DNA from: a virus
Strand: one strand, 5' to 3'
Length of the DNA: 64,000 nucleotides
IMG/VR virus record: IMGVR_UViG_3300044630_003601
Location: 1-64,000 of that record
In this document: piece by piece, positions 16,546 to 25,680 of the stretch
Numbering within the stretch: position 1 is the first letter of the stretch
Layout: each line of letters starts with the position of its first letter
The notes under the pieces: generated by a model
The model's input: only the letters and a program-made list of their open reading frames with translations
Told to the model about the DNA's origin: nothing
Database searches by the model: none
Position numbers and translations under genes: made by a program

Positions 16546-17445
16546 ATGGCTAAGTTAAAGGCAAGATCAGTAGGAATATCAGATTCCAACTATTCAGTAC
16601 AAGGTGAAATAAAGGTACAAAGACAGTATGAAGAAGCAGCTCAAGCTATTGAATTAGCTCCTGCATCAAATAACGGTACTACTTTCAAAATTTTCAAGTT
16701 ATCAGATACTAAAAAAAATGGTAAATACCATATGGAAGGTATTGATGATGTATGGAATGAAAAGAAAGGCAGAATGGAAAGAATTAGACTTTTGAGAGGT
16801 TATCCAAGCATTTGGGTAGAGGATCAAAAAGGACTTGAAAAATCATTTGTAGAACAGAACAGAAGAAGCTTAATCTTTGACCGCAGGGTATTAAGAGTAG
16901 CTGATTATGATGTAGAAGCACTTGAGTTTTTAAATCTTTGTAATGCTAATTTAGACAATGCAAATAGAAAAGGAACTAGAAAAATCACATTCTTCCAATG
17001 GAATCCACAAAGAACTGCGGAGCTTGAAAGAGCAAAACGAGTTGCTAAGGTTGAAGCTATTAAATATGCTTCATTAGCTAGTGACGAGGAAATGCGCAAA
17101 CATTGCAATTTCTTAGGAATTTCGTTTGTAGATGATTTAGGTATGCCTAAGTCTATGGAGGCTTTAAGAAATGACTATGAACTTTATGCAGAAGCACAGC
17201 CTAATAAATTTATGCAAAGTGCTGGTACTAAAGAAGTTGAAATAGCATTTATAGTTAAAAAAGCTTTAATTGACAATAAAATTGACACTACTACAAAAGC
17301 GGGTTCAGCTTATTGGTCAAATAATGGTGGTTTTATCTGCAAAATTCCAGCAGACAAAAAGCCACAGAATTATTTGGTTGATTTCGCAATGTTCCCTCAA
17401 GATGAGAGTAAAGCATTTTTAGAGCAATTAAAGAAATTAATGTAG
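16546..17445 (+). CDS. hypothetical head-region protein, 299 aa
   Basis: I chose the ATG at 16546. A TTG-initiated frame 36 bases upstream would start inside the capsid terminator. The protein is basic in the first half (RMERIRLLRGYPSIWVEDQKG, RRSLIFDRRVLRV) and helical around 150-220. No catalytic motif is seen. Related-looking proteins sit after the capsid gene in Bacteroidota phages, and a head-completion or capsid-associated role is plausible. It has its own terminator downstream. Confidence 0.75.
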   Translation: MAKLKARSVGISDSNYSVQGEIKVQRQYEEAAQAIELAPASNNGTTFKIFKLSDTKKNGKYHMEGIDDVWNEKKGRMERIRLLRGYPSIWVEDQKGLEKSFVEQNRRSLIFDRRVLRVADYDVEALEFLNLCNANLDNANRKGTRKITFFQWNPQRTAELERAKRVAKVEAIKYASLASDEEMRKHCNFLGISFVDDLGMPKSMEALRNDYELYAEAQPNKFMQSAGTKEVEIAFIVKKALIDNKIDTTTKAGSAYWSNNGGFICKIPADKKPQNYLVDFAMFPQDESKAFLEQLKKLM

Positions 17446-17468
17446 TTCTTTCCCCTCTAAATAAAATA

Positions 17469-17501
17469 AGCCCTGTAGCCTAAAAATTACGGGGCTTTTT
17501 T
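17469..17501 (+). terminator. Terminator before the connector operon
   Basis: AGCCCTGTA (17469-17477) pairs with TACGGGGCT (17488-17496) with one T-G pair, followed by T6. The -7 box of the next unit begins three bases later. Confidence 0.88.
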
Positions 17502-17503
17502 CG

Positions 17504-17511
17504 TATATTTG
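17504..17511 (+). promoter_or_regulatory. TATATTTG-type promoter of the connector/tail operon
   Basis: TATATTTGTTGTATAAC, the same box and a similar downstream sequence as at 10305 and 35795, 18 bases before the ATG at 17529 and directly after a terminator. It would drive the ~18 kb unit up to 35782. Confidence 0.7.
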
Positions 17512-17528
17512 TTGTATAACTTATTCCA

Positions 17529-18224
17529 ATGAATGTTAATGATATGTATCGTATTTGTCAGTTTGCAGTTAATAAAGCGCAAAATGGCTATTTGACTCCA
17601 TCTGAATTTAATCTTGTTATAAATCAAGCACAAGTTTCATATCAAGACTACTTGTTGGGCGAGTTTCAGCAATATCAATATGGCAGACCTCAAGCTAGGG
17701 TTAGTTATAGCCAAAATCAAAATATTAGACAAAGGTTAACCCCATTGATTGCAGAGGCTACATTAACAATAAATAGCACAACCGGTCAATCACCTTATCC
17801 AGTTGATTATTTGCAAACAGATGCAATTATAACACCAGCTTTTAAGAGAGTTAGATATTCTCAACAAGATACTTTGTATTCTTATTACAATAGCGAAATT
17901 GATCCAATTGCAACTAATCCTATTTATTTATTAGAGCCTGCTGGATTTCAGTTTTATCCTGTAACACTTGGGAGTGCCATTTTAACTTATGTAAAAAACG
18001 CACCTGAAATAGTTTGGGCTTATACAACTGTAAGCGGTAGGCCTTTTTATGCTCCTACTCAAACGGGGTCAGGAGTTACTCCGACAACAGGGACAGTACA
18101 GCCAGTATGGGATGACGTAGATTTATTAGAAATAATATCTAGGGCATTAAAATTAATTGGCTTAAATTTACAAGACGGACAAGTGCAACAATATGCTAAT
18201 CAAGTAACACAAATTGGGCAATAA
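17529..18224 (+). CDS. candidate head-tail connector (ring) protein, 231 aa
   Basis: An N-terminal helical pair (MYRICQFAVNKAQNGYLTPSEFNLVINQAQ, broken around residue 20) is followed by Gln/Tyr-rich beta segments and a C-terminal helix. A helical bundle with a beta insertion fits the adaptor/ring proteins that stack under the portal of P22- and crAss-like phages. It is the first of three similarly built genes before the hub. Assignment by position and architecture. Confidence 0.55.
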   Translation: MNVNDMYRICQFAVNKAQNGYLTPSEFNLVINQAQVSYQDYLLGEFQQYQYGRPQARVSYSQNQNIRQRLTPLIAEATLTINSTTGQSPYPVDYLQTDAIITPAFKRVRYSQQDTLYSYYNSEIDPIATNPIYLLEPAGFQFYPVTLGSAILTYVKNAPEIVWAYTTVSGRPFYAPTQTGSGVTPTTGTVQPVWDDVDLLEIISRALKLIGLNLQDGQVQQYANQVTQIGQ

Positions 18225-18856
18225 TGACTAGAAACGCATTTATAGAAAGAATATTAAGACAGATTTATAATGGGCAACCATCTGATGATAGCAGCATTAC
18301 TTATAATCTAGTTAATCAATGGCTTAATGATGCTGTTGGTGCAGTTGTTAAAAAGAATTATACAGATAGCATCCAATTAGATGGAGTAGCTTATGTAAAC
18401 AATTCATTTTATACTACATTCACTAATTTAGATATTGCAGCTGAACTTGTAGATAATGTAACCTATAGTGTTGATTTACCAATCATTCCAATAGCGTTAG
18501 GCAAAAATGAAGGTATTGCCACTTTGCAGTTCGTTGGTGATAAGAAAACATCACAAACAGCTATTCCTTTAAGTATGAATCAAGTAGCTTATCAAGAGCT
18601 TTTAAGACCTATTCAAAATAAAATAGTTTATTGGATTGAAGGTAAAAATATTTACATTAAAAGTTCAATTCCATTAACTAGCTATAAAGCTACAATTAGA
18701 ATGATTAGTGGTGGAGATTCAACTGATTTAAATTCAACATTAATTGTGCCTGATGATTACATGCCATTTATTGTTGAATACATAAGAGGGCAACTAGCTT
18801 TTGAAAGATCAAGACCAATAGACACAAGTAATGACGGAGTAGATAACAACAACTAA
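18224..18856 (+). CDS. candidate head-tail connector (ring) protein, 210 aa
   Basis: The N-terminal helices (RNAFIERILRQIYNG, LVNQWLNDAVGAVVKK) and a C-terminal PDDYMPFIVEYIRGQLAFER helix surround a beta domain with LQFVGDKKT. I have seen this C-terminal pattern (P-x-D-Y, then a helix with R-x-x-L-A-x-E-R) in connector proteins of Bacteroidota phages. Its start overlaps the previous stop (ATGA type). Ring or adaptor function is inferred. Confidence 0.6.
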   Translation: MTRNAFIERILRQIYNGQPSDDSSITYNLVNQWLNDAVGAVVKKNYTDSIQLDGVAYVNNSFYTTFTNLDIAAELVDNVTYSVDLPIIPIALGKNEGIATLQFVGDKKTSQTAIPLSMNQVAYQELLRPIQNKIVYWIEGKNIYIKSSIPLTSYKATIRMISGGDSTDLNSTLIVPDDYMPFIVEYIRGQLAFERSRPIDTSNDGVDNNN

Positions 18857-18863
18857 ATAATAT

Positions 18864-19136
18864 ATGAAACCAATTAGAGATTTTGTTTTAGTAAAACCAT
18901 TTGCACCAGAAGAAGTTACCGAAGGCGGACTATTATTGCCAGAAGGGTATAGAGAAAGAAATTGTAAGGCAAAGGTAATTTCTGTAGGTAACGGAACGGC
19001 TAAAGTTAAAATGGAAGCTAAAAAAGATGATATTATTTTCCATATTAAAGGAGCAGGGGAACCAATTATATTAGATAATGAACTTGTTTTCTTAATTCGT
19101 CAAAACGATATATTAGCTTACGCATCAAATAATTAA
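18864..19136 (+). CDS. GroES-type co-chaperonin, 90 aa
   Basis: Length and order match Cpn10: PIRDFVLVKPFAPEEVTEGG (N-terminal strand and mobile loop), LLLPEG, then KAKVISVGNGT, then a closing LIRQNDILAYASN in place of the host hydrophilic-VLFxxYAG-type ending. The mobile loop is shorter than in host GroES. It would cap host GroEL and probably assist folding of the capsid or connector proteins between which it is encoded. A second GroES-like gene lies at 7168. Confidence 0.82.
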   Translation: MKPIRDFVLVKPFAPEEVTEGGLLLPEGYRERNCKAKVISVGNGTAKVKMEAKKDDIIFHIKGAGEPIILDNELVFLIRQNDILAYASNN

Positions 19137-19138
19137 AT

Positions 19139-19909
19139 ATGTCACAAGTTAGAAATTATATAACACTAGATTCTGTAATCAATGATTATATTGATGAAAG
19201 TGAACAATCCGTACACAAATACGCTAAATTATACAATATAGCTGTAAGAGGTATGGAGAAGTTAGGACTTGACTTTTTTTATAAAATAAGAACAGTTAAA
19301 GTTGCTATTGATACAACAAATTATACGGCTCAGTTGCCTAATGATTATATTAGTTATACTAAGATAGGTGTATTAAATTCAGTAGGAGAAATTATCCCAT
19401 TGAAGTTTAATAACAAAATGACATATTATGCAGATCAACAGCCAGATAGATTGGCATTGACTCAAGATAATACTTTGGCTACATGGTATCAATCAGATTT
19501 GCCATTGTGGTTTAATTATTGGGATGGATATGGTTTCCAAAATATTTATGGATTACCAAGTGGCTCTCCATTTGTAGGTCAATTTAATATTGATGATTCA
19601 AATGGTGTGGTTCTTTTAAATCAATATTTTTATTATTCTTATTTGATGATAGAATATTTATCCAGTGGTAATCCGGAAGAAACTTTTTCTATACCTATTC
19701 AATTTAGAGAGGCATTGCTTTCATGGTTAGCTTGGAGGGATATAGCTAGCATGCCAAGTACAAGAAAAGGCAACTTAGGGGATAAAAGAGATAGAAAGCA
19801 AGAATTCTATAATCAAAGAAGAATTGCTAATGCTCAATTTAAACCATTGTATTTAATGCAAGCTTACGAACAAAATTTAGACACTCAAAGAATGACTGTT
19901 AAGGCATAA
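19139..19909 (+). CDS. candidate connector/ring protein, 256 aa
   Basis: N-terminal helical pair (SVINDYIDESEQSVHKYAKL, YNIAVRGMEKLGLDFFYKI), then beta segments with QLPNDYISYTKIGVLN, and a basic C-terminal helical region (STRKGNLGDKRDRKQEF, YNQRRIANAQFKPLYLMQAY). The same helix-beta-helix plan as its two upstream neighbours and the position just before the hub make a portal-tail adaptor likely. Confidence 0.6.
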   Translation: MSQVRNYITLDSVINDYIDESEQSVHKYAKLYNIAVRGMEKLGLDFFYKIRTVKVAIDTTNYTAQLPNDYISYTKIGVLNSVGEIIPLKFNNKMTYYADQQPDRLALTQDNTLATWYQSDLPLWFNYWDGYGFQNIYGLPSGSPFVGQFNIDDSNGVVLLNQYFYYSYLMIEYLSSGNPEETFSIPIQFREALLSWLAWRDIASMPSTRKGNLGDKRDRKQEFYNQRRIANAQFKPLYLMQAYEQNLDTQRMTVKA

Positions 19910-19912
19910 AAA

Positions 19913-22900
19913 ATGATAATAAATACTCCTTTTAGTGGAAAGCTAAACTTAGATGATGCTGATTATAGAATTAGTAATAATGACTATACTGATGCATTAA
20001 ATGTCACAAAAGATGCCCAAGGTCTTGGTGCCGATAAAGTAGTATCTAATATACAAGGAAATACTTTAATACCATATGCGGCTCCTTCCGGTACAAATAA
20101 AGTAATAGGATTTTACTCTGATAAGGTTAGAAATAGAGCCTATTATTTTTTATGGAATAGTAACGGATTCAATACTATTCTTTATTATGATTTAAATTCA
20201 AACAAAATAAATGTTGTTTTGCAAAGTAAAACGCAAAGTAACGGAATTGATATTTTAAATTTTAACCCATCTTACAAAGTATTATCAATAAATATATTTT
20301 ATAGAGATCTAGAAGGTGACATTTTATTTTTTAATGATGCGTATAATCCACCAAAAAGTTTAAATGTAATTAACTTATACGGGAATAGTTGGAAGTTAGA
20401 ATATTTGTTAGTCGCAAAAGCTCCTCCAGTAATGCCTCCAAAAGTAGTTTATGAAAATGATACTACTATTACTATCAATAATTTAAGAAACAAATTGTTT
20501 CAATTCTCGTACAGATATGTTTATGATAACAATGAAAAGTCTGTATGGAGTTCAAAAAGTATAGTTCCATTACCTCAACAGCCATCTTTAACACTTACTG
20601 ATAATACAGCATCAAATAACGCGAGGATAGCTGTATTGTTTTCAACTGGCGGATCGGACGTAAAAGCGGTAGAGCTTTGTTTTAGAGAAACTACAAATGG
20701 TTTAACTAGCGATTGGTTTTTAATAGAATCATTTGATGTTTCAAATATTGATAATGACATATATATTACAAAGTTTTTTAACGACTCTATTTATACTCAA
20801 TTAGATGTTATAGAAACGGGGCAATTACAAGATTGGGTTCCTCAAAGAGCTAATGCGGGCGAGTTAGCTAATGGAAATGTTTTATTATATGCTGGTATTG
20901 TTGAAGGTTATGATAAAACAACAATGGATTTGAGTGTTGATTTGACTACAGACGCATATACTTATTTTTATGATCAAGCTGGGTTATTGCTACTTGCTAC
21001 AGTAAATGGAAACGATAGCGGCTCTGGTACGCAAATGAGTATATACCTTTATGGTACTGGTACAAACACAAACGGAGAAGTTACAACACTAAATAATTCT
21101 GCGGGTACATATTATATTAATTCGTTTTCAGCAAGTGGTACAAATTTAAGTACTTTTTATACAGCTAATTCATCTAATTCAAATAGTGTTAATAGTATTT
21201 TAAGTGGTATTTCCGCTGCTATGGTATTAAAAGGTTATAATCAAGTATCATTAGATGGAAATAAGTTGGTAATGAACTATTCAAGTGGTTTTGTTTTGAC
21301 GTCTGTTGGGTTTAAAATATTTACTTTATTGAGTAGTGAAGCTACTCGTTTTGCGAATGTATGGGATTCTGGTTATCAATATGCAATTCAATATTTTGAT
21401 GCACAAGGAAGAACAATAGGTGCGCAAACGTCAACTGACGGAACTATTAACACCCCAAGTTTTACAAATTTGCCATCGGATGAACCTCTTGTAAATTATC
21501 CTCAAATAAGTTTAAGTATACTTAACAGACCCCCGCTATATGCTACATATTATCAAGTTTTAAGATCAAATAATACTACTTATAATAAAAGATTATGTTG
21601 GGTAAGTGAATCGGCTTATTCTGGGATAACTAATAATATAGATAACTCAAGATATTTTTATATTGGTATCGGGAATATATCAGCATACAATGAGGCTATA
21701 AGTTCAACACAAAATGTTGTTTCTTATAACTACACTGAAGGAGATAGAATTAGATTTATTGCTAGATATAATGTTAGCAATGAAATAGTTTATTTGCCTC
21801 AATATGACTATGAAATAGTTGGTACAGTTGCTTCATTTGAGTATAACATTGAATGGCCTATACCTGTAGCTACAGATAATAATACATATACAGCTAATGG
21901 TAATTTTTTAAAAATAAGATATCCAGATGATGATATAAGTGCTGATTTTCAATTTCCGGGTACTGCTGATTTTCAGCATTATGAAATACTTGTGTACAAT
22001 TATTCAACTAATACAGATTCAACACAAAGGTTTTTTTATGAATTTGGTAAAGAATACGGTATTGGAAGTCCGGGAACAGCTAATAGGTATCATTTTGGTA
22101 TGTCGCAGTTGCCAAATGGTGGCGCTGTAATACCAGTCACAAATGGTGATTTATTTTATAGACTTAGAACAGTTCCATTTTCAGATCGTTTTAATTTCAA
22201 TTCTAGTTCATTTGATTTAGGTACTAATAATCCTAATGAAACAAGATCAGAATCATTCCCTATTACTATATCAAGAACAATAGATAATGTTGCTTATACA
22301 ATACAATCTCAGACAAGTATCCCTGTTGATATATCTGGCTCTGGGACACCTATTTGGTCAACTAGTGGTTATTTCTTTTATAATAAATCAACTACAATTG
22401 AAAGAATATTGTCAATAAAAGGCACATTAAGATTTTTGACAACTGGTAATTCTACTTTTTCACTTTACGCATTAATTTTAACAAATTTAGTTCCTTTTGA
22501 TCCAAAATATACAATTTCATTATTGCCTATAGAAATTAATTCTCTTAATTCAACTACAAATAATTTTAGTGTAACTTTTGATATTGATAAAAGATTTTCA
22601 GTTCCTCCAACAGGTAAGGTTTGGTTAGTCGCTAGTTCTACAAATGATAATGTTGGAAGTAATAATGTTATTATTCAACCAATGAATTTTGATTTTGATG
22701 TAATTAAAGATAAAACAATTGGTATAATTGAATCAAGTTTTAATGATACATACAATTTAATTACAAACAGTAATGGCAGGCCTTCTGTTATTGATGCAAA
22801 TGCAAGACAAACATATTTCCCTACTGTAATAAGATTTGGTCAAGCGTATCAGCAAAATACCAACTTAAATGCTACTAATAGATTTTTTTATGATGATTTT

Positions 22901-24052
22901 GATGAATATGATAGAACATTTGGTGATGTATTAAGATTGCATGTTAGAGATAGATATTTAAAGGTTTATCAACAATTTAAAGTAGGTACTGTGCCTATTT
23001 TAACTCAAATTGTAAAAGATGTTACTGGCAACCCTTTACAAGCTAATAGCAACCAATTAATTAACAAAATACAATATTACGCAGGTGATTATGGTATTGG
23101 GGATGCCGCAACTAGTCTTGCATGGAATAACTTTGCAGATTATTTTGTAGATAATTATAGGGGTGTGGTTTGTAGATTAAGTCAAAATGGGATTGAGCCA
23201 CTTAGTATTCTTTATAAAACTAATGCTTTCTTTGTTGCTAAAACGGCAGCTTATAGAAAAGATTTAAATAATGGAGTTAACGAAGCTGGAGTTTATACTG
23301 GCGATCCTTGTATTTATGGTGTATTTGACGCAAATACAAATAAGTATATTATTGCTATGGAAGAGATTAATAGATATTCTGCTTGTAACTTTAATGGAGG
23401 TACTGCAAGAGCTATTGCTAATGCTACTTTTGTGGCATCATATAGCATGACAAGTGCTAACACTGTTTGTAATAATTGTAACGGGGTACACCCGCTAGAG
23501 GTATTTACTATTACAGCCCCAGCCTATGCTACTACATTATGTACCGCACAAGTATTAACAAGTCCTTTAATTTCAGATGGAACTATAACGGGTGAGGTTT
23601 GGATAAGTACTTGCGATGGAATTAGTAGGCAATTTGGGGCGGGTCTTGGTCCGGATGGTACAAATATAGCAGTATATCAAGCTAATTGTCAAGCTTGTCC
23701 GACCACTACAACTACTACTACAACTGCTGCACCTACTACGACAACTACAACTGCTGCACCTACAACAACAACAACCACAGCAGCTCCTACATATTATACA
23801 TTGTTGGGACCTGTAGGATTATTTAGCACATCTAATAATGCTTGTTTAGGTTATAATAGTGGTAGAAGTTATCAAAGTAATGTAAACTTTATGCAGTCAG
23901 GTGTAACTTATATTTATGATTCAACATCACCTACAGTAGTACCTTTAGATACAGGAGGACAATGGAAATCATTAGTTTTTGTAGCCACATCTACAACATA
24001 CGCTGTAATTACTGATTCTAATGGTTTAGTAAGTAATTATACTTCATGCTAA
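19913..24052 (+). CDS. giant tail hub/stabilisation protein with Thr-linked C-terminal module, 1379 aa
   Basis: The N-terminus (NTPFSGKLNLDDADYRISNN, then DYTDALNVTKDAQG) is one I associate with the large hub or needle-stabilising tail proteins of crAss-like phages. About 1,250 residues are beta-rich, low in Cys and repetitive in feel. Cys-rich segments appear near the end (TVCNNCNG, ANCQACP), followed by three Thr-Thr-Ala-Pro linker units and a final ~85-residue domain ending NYTSC. The protein should be the main structural element of a short tail, with the C-terminal module displayed outwards. Hub function is by analogy. The modular tail is directly visible. Confidence 0.65.
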   Translation: MIINTPFSGKLNLDDADYRISNNDYTDALNVTKDAQGLGADKVVSNIQGNTLIPYAAPSGTNKVIGFYSDKVRNRAYYFLWNSNGFNTILYYDLNSNKINVVLQSKTQSNGIDILNFNPSYKVLSINIFYRDLEGDILFFNDAYNPPKSLNVINLYGNSWKLEYLLVAKAPPVMPPKVVYENDTTITINNLRNKLFQFSYRYVYDNNEKSVWSSKSIVPLPQQPSLTLTDNTASNNARIAVLFSTGGSDVKAVELCFRETTNGLTSDWFLIESFDVSNIDNDIYITKFFNDSIYTQLDVIETGQLQDWVPQRANAGELANGNVLLYAGIVEGYDKTTMDLSVDLTTDAYTYFYDQAGLLLLATVNGNDSGSGTQMSIYLYGTGTNTNGEVTTLNNSAGTYYINSFSASGTNLSTFYTANSSNSNSVNSILSGISAAMVLKGYNQVSLDGNKLVMNYSSGFVLTSVGFKIFTLLSSEATRFANVWDSGYQYAIQYFDAQGRTIGAQTSTDGTINTPSFTNLPSDEPLVNYPQISLSILNRPPLYATYYQVLRSNNTTYNKRLCWVSESAYSGITNNIDNSRYFYIGIGNISAYNEAISSTQNVVSYNYTEGDRIRFIARYNVSNEIVYLPQYDYEIVGTVASFEYNIEWPIPVATDNNTYTANGNFLKIRYPDDDISADFQFPGTADFQHYEILVYNYSTNTDSTQRFFYEFGKEYGIGSPGTANRYHFGMSQLPNGGAVIPVTNGDLFYRLRTVPFSDRFNFNSSSFDLGTNNPNETRSESFPITISRTIDNVAYTIQSQTSIPVDISGSGTPIWSTSGYFFYNKSTTIERILSIKGTLRFLTTGNSTFSLYALILTNLVPFDPKYTISLLPIEINSLNSTTNNFSVTFDIDKRFSVPPTGKVWLVASSTNDNVGSNNVIIQPMNFDFDVIKDKTIGIIESSFNDTYNLITNSNGRPSVIDANARQTYFPTVIRFGQAYQQNTNLNATNRFFYDDFDEYDRTFGDVLRLHVRDRYLKVYQQFKVGTVPILTQIVKDVTGNPLQANSNQLINKIQYYAGDYGIGDAATSLAWNNFADYFVDNYRGVVCRLSQNGIEPLSILYKTNAFFVAKTAAYRKDLNNGVNEAGVYTGDPCIYGVFDANTNKYIIAMEEINRYSACNFNGGTARAIANATFVASYSMTSANTVCNNCNGVHPLEVFTITAPAYATTLCTAQVLTSPLISDGTITGEVWISTCDGISRQFGAGLGPDGTNIAVYQANCQACPTTTTTTTTAAPTTTTTTAAPTTTTTTAAPTYYTLLGPVGLFSTSNNACLGYNSGRSYQSNVNFMQSGVTYIYDSTSPTVVPLDTGGQWKSLVFVATSTTYAVITDSNGLVSNYTSC
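23699..23792 (+). repeat. Poly-Thr/Ala-Pro linker repeat in the hub gene
   Basis: Three units of about six to eight Thr codons followed by Ala-Ala-Pro, with mixed ACT/ACA/ACG/ACC use, joining a Cys-rich domain to the terminal module. Confidence 0.9.
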
Positions 24053-24076
24053 TTAATTTAAAATTATAAAAAAATT

Positions 24077-24622
24077 ATGTATATACTAGTTACATTAAAC
24101 CCGAATCAAGGTGTAGATTTAGGCCCAAATTTTGCATTAACTGCCAATGTTGGAAGCTTATCTCCTGCAACAGCTACATTAACTCAATTATTATCGGGTG
24201 TAACAGTTCGTGCTGATGACGGGGTTAGTTCAATTGTTATAACTTCGCAAGGAATATGTACTAATTCAATAACGCTTTTTGTATTGCCGCCTGCCACTAC
24301 AACTACAACTACCGCAGCACCTACAACTACAACCACTACATCTAATATAACAACTACAACTACAACTGCAGCGCCTATTTTATGTTTTAACTATTTTGTT
24401 TATGCTGATGATGGCACATCAAATAAAAATTCTTATTCTTACTCATATATTAATTGTGCGGGGGTTACTTTGTTTGGCGCACGCACAAATGGCGGTGCGG
24501 GAACTACAATATGTGCGCAAGAAGGTACAGTTACTTCTGAATCTGGTTATATTTTTGCAGATGAGGGGGCTTCTTGTAATCCGACTACAACAACCACAAC
24601 TACAACTACAACCGCACCATAA
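24077..24622 (+). CDS. Thr-linked two-module virion protein, 181 aa
   Basis: Residues 1-73 form an Ig-like beta domain (LVTLNPNQGVDLGPNFALTA, then VRADDGVSSIVITSQG). Two Thr linkers (about 74-104) lead to a Cys-containing module with C at ~107, 127, 147 and 166. A final Thr10-AP tail follows. The module type matches those ending the hub and the 13154 protein. The gene follows the hub, so the product is probably a tail or vertex appendage. No enzymatic motif. Confidence 0.7.
   Translation: MYILVTLNPNQGVDLGPNFALTANVGSLSPATATLTQLLSGVTVRADDGVSSIVITSQGICTNSITLFVLPPATTTTTTAAPTTTTTTSNITTTTTTAAPILCFNYFVYADDGTSNKNSYSYSYINCAGVTLFGARTNGGAGTTICAQEGTVTSESGYIFADEGASCNPTTTTTTTTTTAP
24293..24377 (+). repeat. 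Poly-Thr linker repeat
   Basis: ACT/ACA/ACC runs interrupted by GCAGCACCT-type Ala-Ala-Pro codons. The same design recurs at 24582-24619 at the end of this gene. Confidence 0.88.
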
Positions 24623-24634
24623 AATAAATAAAAA

Positions 24635-25183
24635 ATGGCATTAATATTTCACCAAGATCCTTATACAATATCATTTGACGAAAATGCTAATGCATTTGAG
24701 GCTTTTTATTCGTATTTCCCTGAATTTATGGGTGTAGTAAATGTTACCATGTTTACCTTTAAAAATGGTCAAATTTGGAAGCATGGGACAGTCCCTTTCT
24801 GTAATTTCTATGGCGTTCAATATAATGCCTCAATAACTAGCGTATTTAACTCAAATTCATTGGATAAAAAGACATGGATTTCGGTTATGGAAACAGGCAA
24901 TACCACATGGGCTTGTCCGGTCATATATACTCAAATGGATACAGGCGGAAGTACAGTCGTAAAGCAAACAAGTCAGCTTTTAGAGTCTGATTTTGTGTCT
25001 TTGGAGTCTGAATACCAAGCATCGTTTTTAAGGGATTCTAACAGTCCGGGAGGGCTGATAGAGGGGGATAGCTTGAAGGGTAATTATATGGTTATAAAAT
25101 TTGAGAAAGCAAGTGCAAATTCTTTCGTATATTTGAACAGCGCAACGACTAAGTATATTAATTCACCATTGAATAATAGATAA
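24635..25183 (+). CDS. tail-associated structural protein, 182 aa
   Basis: The order FTFKNGQIWKHG, FYGVQYNASI, then ASFLRDSNSPGGLIEGDSLKG and a closing VIKFEKAS-strand is one I recall from structural proteins next to the tail hub in crAss-like and other Bacteroidota phages. It is soluble and beta-rich. A hub-associated or baseplate-like role is inferred from family memory and position. Confidence 0.6.
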   Translation: MALIFHQDPYTISFDENANAFEAFYSYFPEFMGVVNVTMFTFKNGQIWKHGTVPFCNFYGVQYNASITSVFNSNSLDKKTWISVMETGNTTWACPVIYTQMDTGGSTVVKQTSQLLESDFVSLESEYQASFLRDSNSPGGLIEGDSLKGNYMVIKFEKASANSFVYLNSATTKYINSPLNNR

Positions 25184-25680
25184 TGATTATTAGGGAAAAT
25201 GATGAGATTGTAGATAATATTGAAGCTGCAATAATGCAATTCCCTGATGAATTAATAGAAGGCCCGTTAGTTCATAAATTTACAGAAGGAATGTATATAA
25301 GAGAAATCTTCATGCCTGCTGGATCTTTATGGACAAGTAAGATACATAAAACAGAACATCCATATGTTGTTTCTTATGGAAAAGCTGCTGTATCTATTGA
25401 TGCGCAAGAATGGTACGAAATAATAGCTCCTTATACTGGTATCACAAAGCCGGGAACAAGAAGAGTTTTATATATATTGGAAGATTGTATTTGGACTACA
25501 TTTCACAGAATAGATGGAATGAAATCTGAATATAACGATTTAAGTGAAGAAGAAATAGAGAAGATAGTTGAATCAATAGAAGATAAAATATTAGAACCAC
25601 ATATTAATCAGATTACTGGTACAGATGTTGGTAAAGAATATAAAGAAATTTTGAATAACATTAAAAATTTGGAATTATGA
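25183..25680 (+). CDS. cupin-fold phage protein, 165 aa
   Basis: Residues 29-110 follow the small phage cupin pattern: VHKFTEGMYIREIFMPAGS, then KIHKTEHPYVVSYGKAAV, then APYTGITKPGTRRVLYI and ending with WTTFHRI. H61 and H65 (KIHKTEH) lie where cupins bind metal. The last 40 residues are an acidic helix (SEEEIEKIVESIEDKI). Such cupins are frequent in phage structural operons without a proven role. The start overlaps the previous stop and the next gene overlaps its end (ATGA). Confidence 0.75.
   Translation: MIIRENDEIVDNIEAAIMQFPDELIEGPLVHKFTEGMYIREIFMPAGSLWTSKIHKTEHPYVVSYGKAAVSIDAQEWYEIIAPYTGITKPGTRRVLYILEDCIWTTFHRIDGMKSEYNDLSEEEIEKIVESIEDKILEPHINQITGTDVGKEYKEILNNIKNLEL

Noticed and set aside
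25127-25134. TATATTTG inside the 24635 gene
   Set aside because: It lies in coding sequence ~50 bases before the cupin start, which is tightly coupled to the preceding gene. A promoter there is possible but unsupported.
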